Shown: in pieces, positions 6,722-7,252 of the stretch
Numbering within the stretch: the first letter of the stretch is position 1
Layout: every line of letters begins with the position of its first letter
Assembly (NCBI GenBank): GCA_026389655.1
Contig: JAPLHL010000369.1
Span: forward strand, 1-7,252
Direction of reading: 5' to 3'
Length of the DNA stretch: 7,252 bases
Origin: Chloroflexota bacterium
GTDB taxonomy: Bacteria; Chloroflexota; Dehalococcoidia; GIF9; UBA5629
Translations under genes and position numbers: made by a program
Notes under the pieces: model-generated
What the model saw: only the letters and a program-made list of their open reading frames with translations
What the model was told of the DNA's origin: nothing
Database searches by the model: none

Positions 6722-6811
6722 ATAGGAGCAGGCTCTCCCAGTAATGGTGAGGGCCGGGCTTAAAGCAGCGGAATGAAAAAGCCGTGGGACCGAATGTCCT
6801 GCGGCTTTTTT
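6722..6811 (+). ncRNA. Structured 5' leader: candidate riboswitch/attenuator or small RNA
   Basis: From the predicted start the RNA first forms a hairpin at 6731-6755: GGCTCTC pairs with GAGGGCC, followed by an inner CCA/TGG stem, one bulged T and a GTAA (GNRA-type) tetraloop. Next is GGGCTTAAAGCAGCGGAATG, then an intrinsic terminator (6776-6811). An alternative stem can form between 6754-6761 and 6779-6787 (CCGGGCTT with AAGCC-G-TGG, one bulge). It would use the last two bases of the first hairpin and occupy the 5' arm of the terminator, so it is mutually exclusive with both. This on/off geometry, 45 nt ahead of a coding start, is typical of cis-regulatory leaders. It does not match any riboswitch class I recognise from memory. 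A free-standing small RNA of about 90 nt is the alternative. Confidence 0.5.
6776..6811 (+). terminator. Intrinsic (Rho-independent) terminator in the leader
   Basis: AAAAAGCCGTGGGAC pairs with GTCCTGCGGCTTTTT around a CGAAT loop. The stem is continuous, 15 bp with two G-U pairs, GC-rich in the middle, and ends in a run of six T. The A run before the stem would also give some function on the opposite strand. It sits upstream of the next gene's ribosome-binding site and downstream of its apparent promoter, so it is likely an attenuator rather than only the end of the TM2 transcript. Confidence 0.85.
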
Positions 6812-6855
6812 ATTATATAAAAATAGTAATAATAACCTTGAGGAGGTCCCTATTT

Positions 6856-7252
6856 ATGGACACGCAAATCTACACTCGCTCCCTCGGCAAGGTCGAATTT
6901 CTTTACTGGCTATATGACAAGGTTTCCTGTGCGAATTTTGTTATTATTTGCTCATTTACCAGGGAACTTGACCCGGCCAGGCTGCAGAGTGAAATAGCAG
7001 GACTTGCTGCTCAACATCCCGCACTGCAATTGCAGTTTGTCCGGATCGATAGAAAACATCTGGTGCTCTCCAACCAATCGGGGACAGAATTCAGACTTAC
7101 AACACGCTCAGGCTCCGCAGACGACATTCGGATAATGGTGGAAGAGCAATTAAATACGCGTTTCGGTGAACAGGAAATGCCTTTGTTCAGGGCTGCCTAC
7201 TGGACTCAGGGCAGCGACCATCCGCCTACAGTTCTCTTCACTTTTCATCATG
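6856..7252 (+). CDS. Condensation-domain / CoA-dependent acyltransferase superfamily protein, 3' end outside window
   Basis: An open frame runs from the ATG at 6856 to the window end (132 codons, no stop). AGGAGG at 6841-6846 lies 9 nt before the ATG, which fixes the start. The N-terminus (SLGKVEFLYWLYDK), the FTRELDPARLQSEI segment, the LAAQHPALQLQF segment (residues 50-61) and the final LFTFHH match the first subdomain of the condensation-domain superfamily. That superfamily includes non-ribosomal peptide condensation domains, PapA-type acyltransferases and alcohol acetyltransferase-like proteins. The last two residues seen would be the first two His of the HHxxxDG active-site motif. The Met-start immediately before the domain suggests a stand-alone acyltransferase or the loading end of a peptide synthetase; the window cannot decide. 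It is preceded by the structured leader and terminator, so its expression is probably controlled by transcription attenuation. Confidence 0.85.
   Translation, partial: MDTQIYTRSLGKVEFLYWLYDKVSCANFVIICSFTRELDPARLQSEIAGLAAQHPALQLQFVRIDRKHLVLSNQSGTEFRLTTRSGSADDIRIMVEEQLNTRFGEQEMPLFRAAYWTQGSDHPPTVLFTFHH

Overview
This is a bacterial chromosomal segment of moderate GC, probably from a Clostridia-type Bacillota. That assignment is an inference with limited confidence. It rests on PcrA-type helicases, strong AGGAGG ribosome-binding sites, sigma-A-like promoters, a lipobox lipoprotein and a TM2-domain protein. No rRNA, tRNA, CRISPR array, insertion sequence or phage gene was seen.

Layout from left to right. 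(i) Positions 1-864 (+) carry a PhzF-family isomerase/epimerase gene. It is cut by the window at its 5' end and interrupted by one in-frame TAA at 157-159; the remaining frame is intact, so it looks like a fresh nonsense pseudogene or a sequence error. (ii) Positions 883-5454 (-) form a probable three-gene operon, read right to left: a small lipoprotein, then pcrA (740 aa, full-length, with the C-terminal Tudor-like domain), then a second pcrA/uvrD paralog (651 aa) with all helicase motifs but no C-terminal domain. Gaps are 4 nt and 35 nt. (iii) Positions 5455-5709 are an AT-rich divergent control region. It holds a well-formed promoter for the lipoprotein-helicase operon, a perfect CRP/FNR-like palindrome just upstream of its -35, and a second perfect palindrome overlapping the -35. 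A TATAAT lies only 11 nt before the start of the opposite gene. (iv) Positions 5710-6645 (+) encode an unusual membrane protein: an N-terminal four-cysteine zinc ribbon, a 20-unit Pro/Gln hexapeptide array in perfect register, and a C-terminal TM2 domain. (v) Positions 6646-6855 hold a TTGACA-17-TATTTT promoter, a hairpin with a GNRA-type tetraloop, a strong intrinsic terminator and a ribosome-binding site, in the order expected of a riboswitch or attenuator leader. (vi) Positions 6856-7252 (+) are the 5' part of a condensation-domain/acyltransferase-superfamily gene, cut by the window inside its HHxxxDG motif.

Functionally, the minus operon links DNA repair/replication helicases to a small envelope lipoprotein under one promoter. 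The plus-strand genes look independent of it. The best candidate for something undescribed is the structured leader before the condensation-domain gene. Next are the tandem PcrA pair with its palindromic control region and the zinc ribbon-hexad-TM2 protein.
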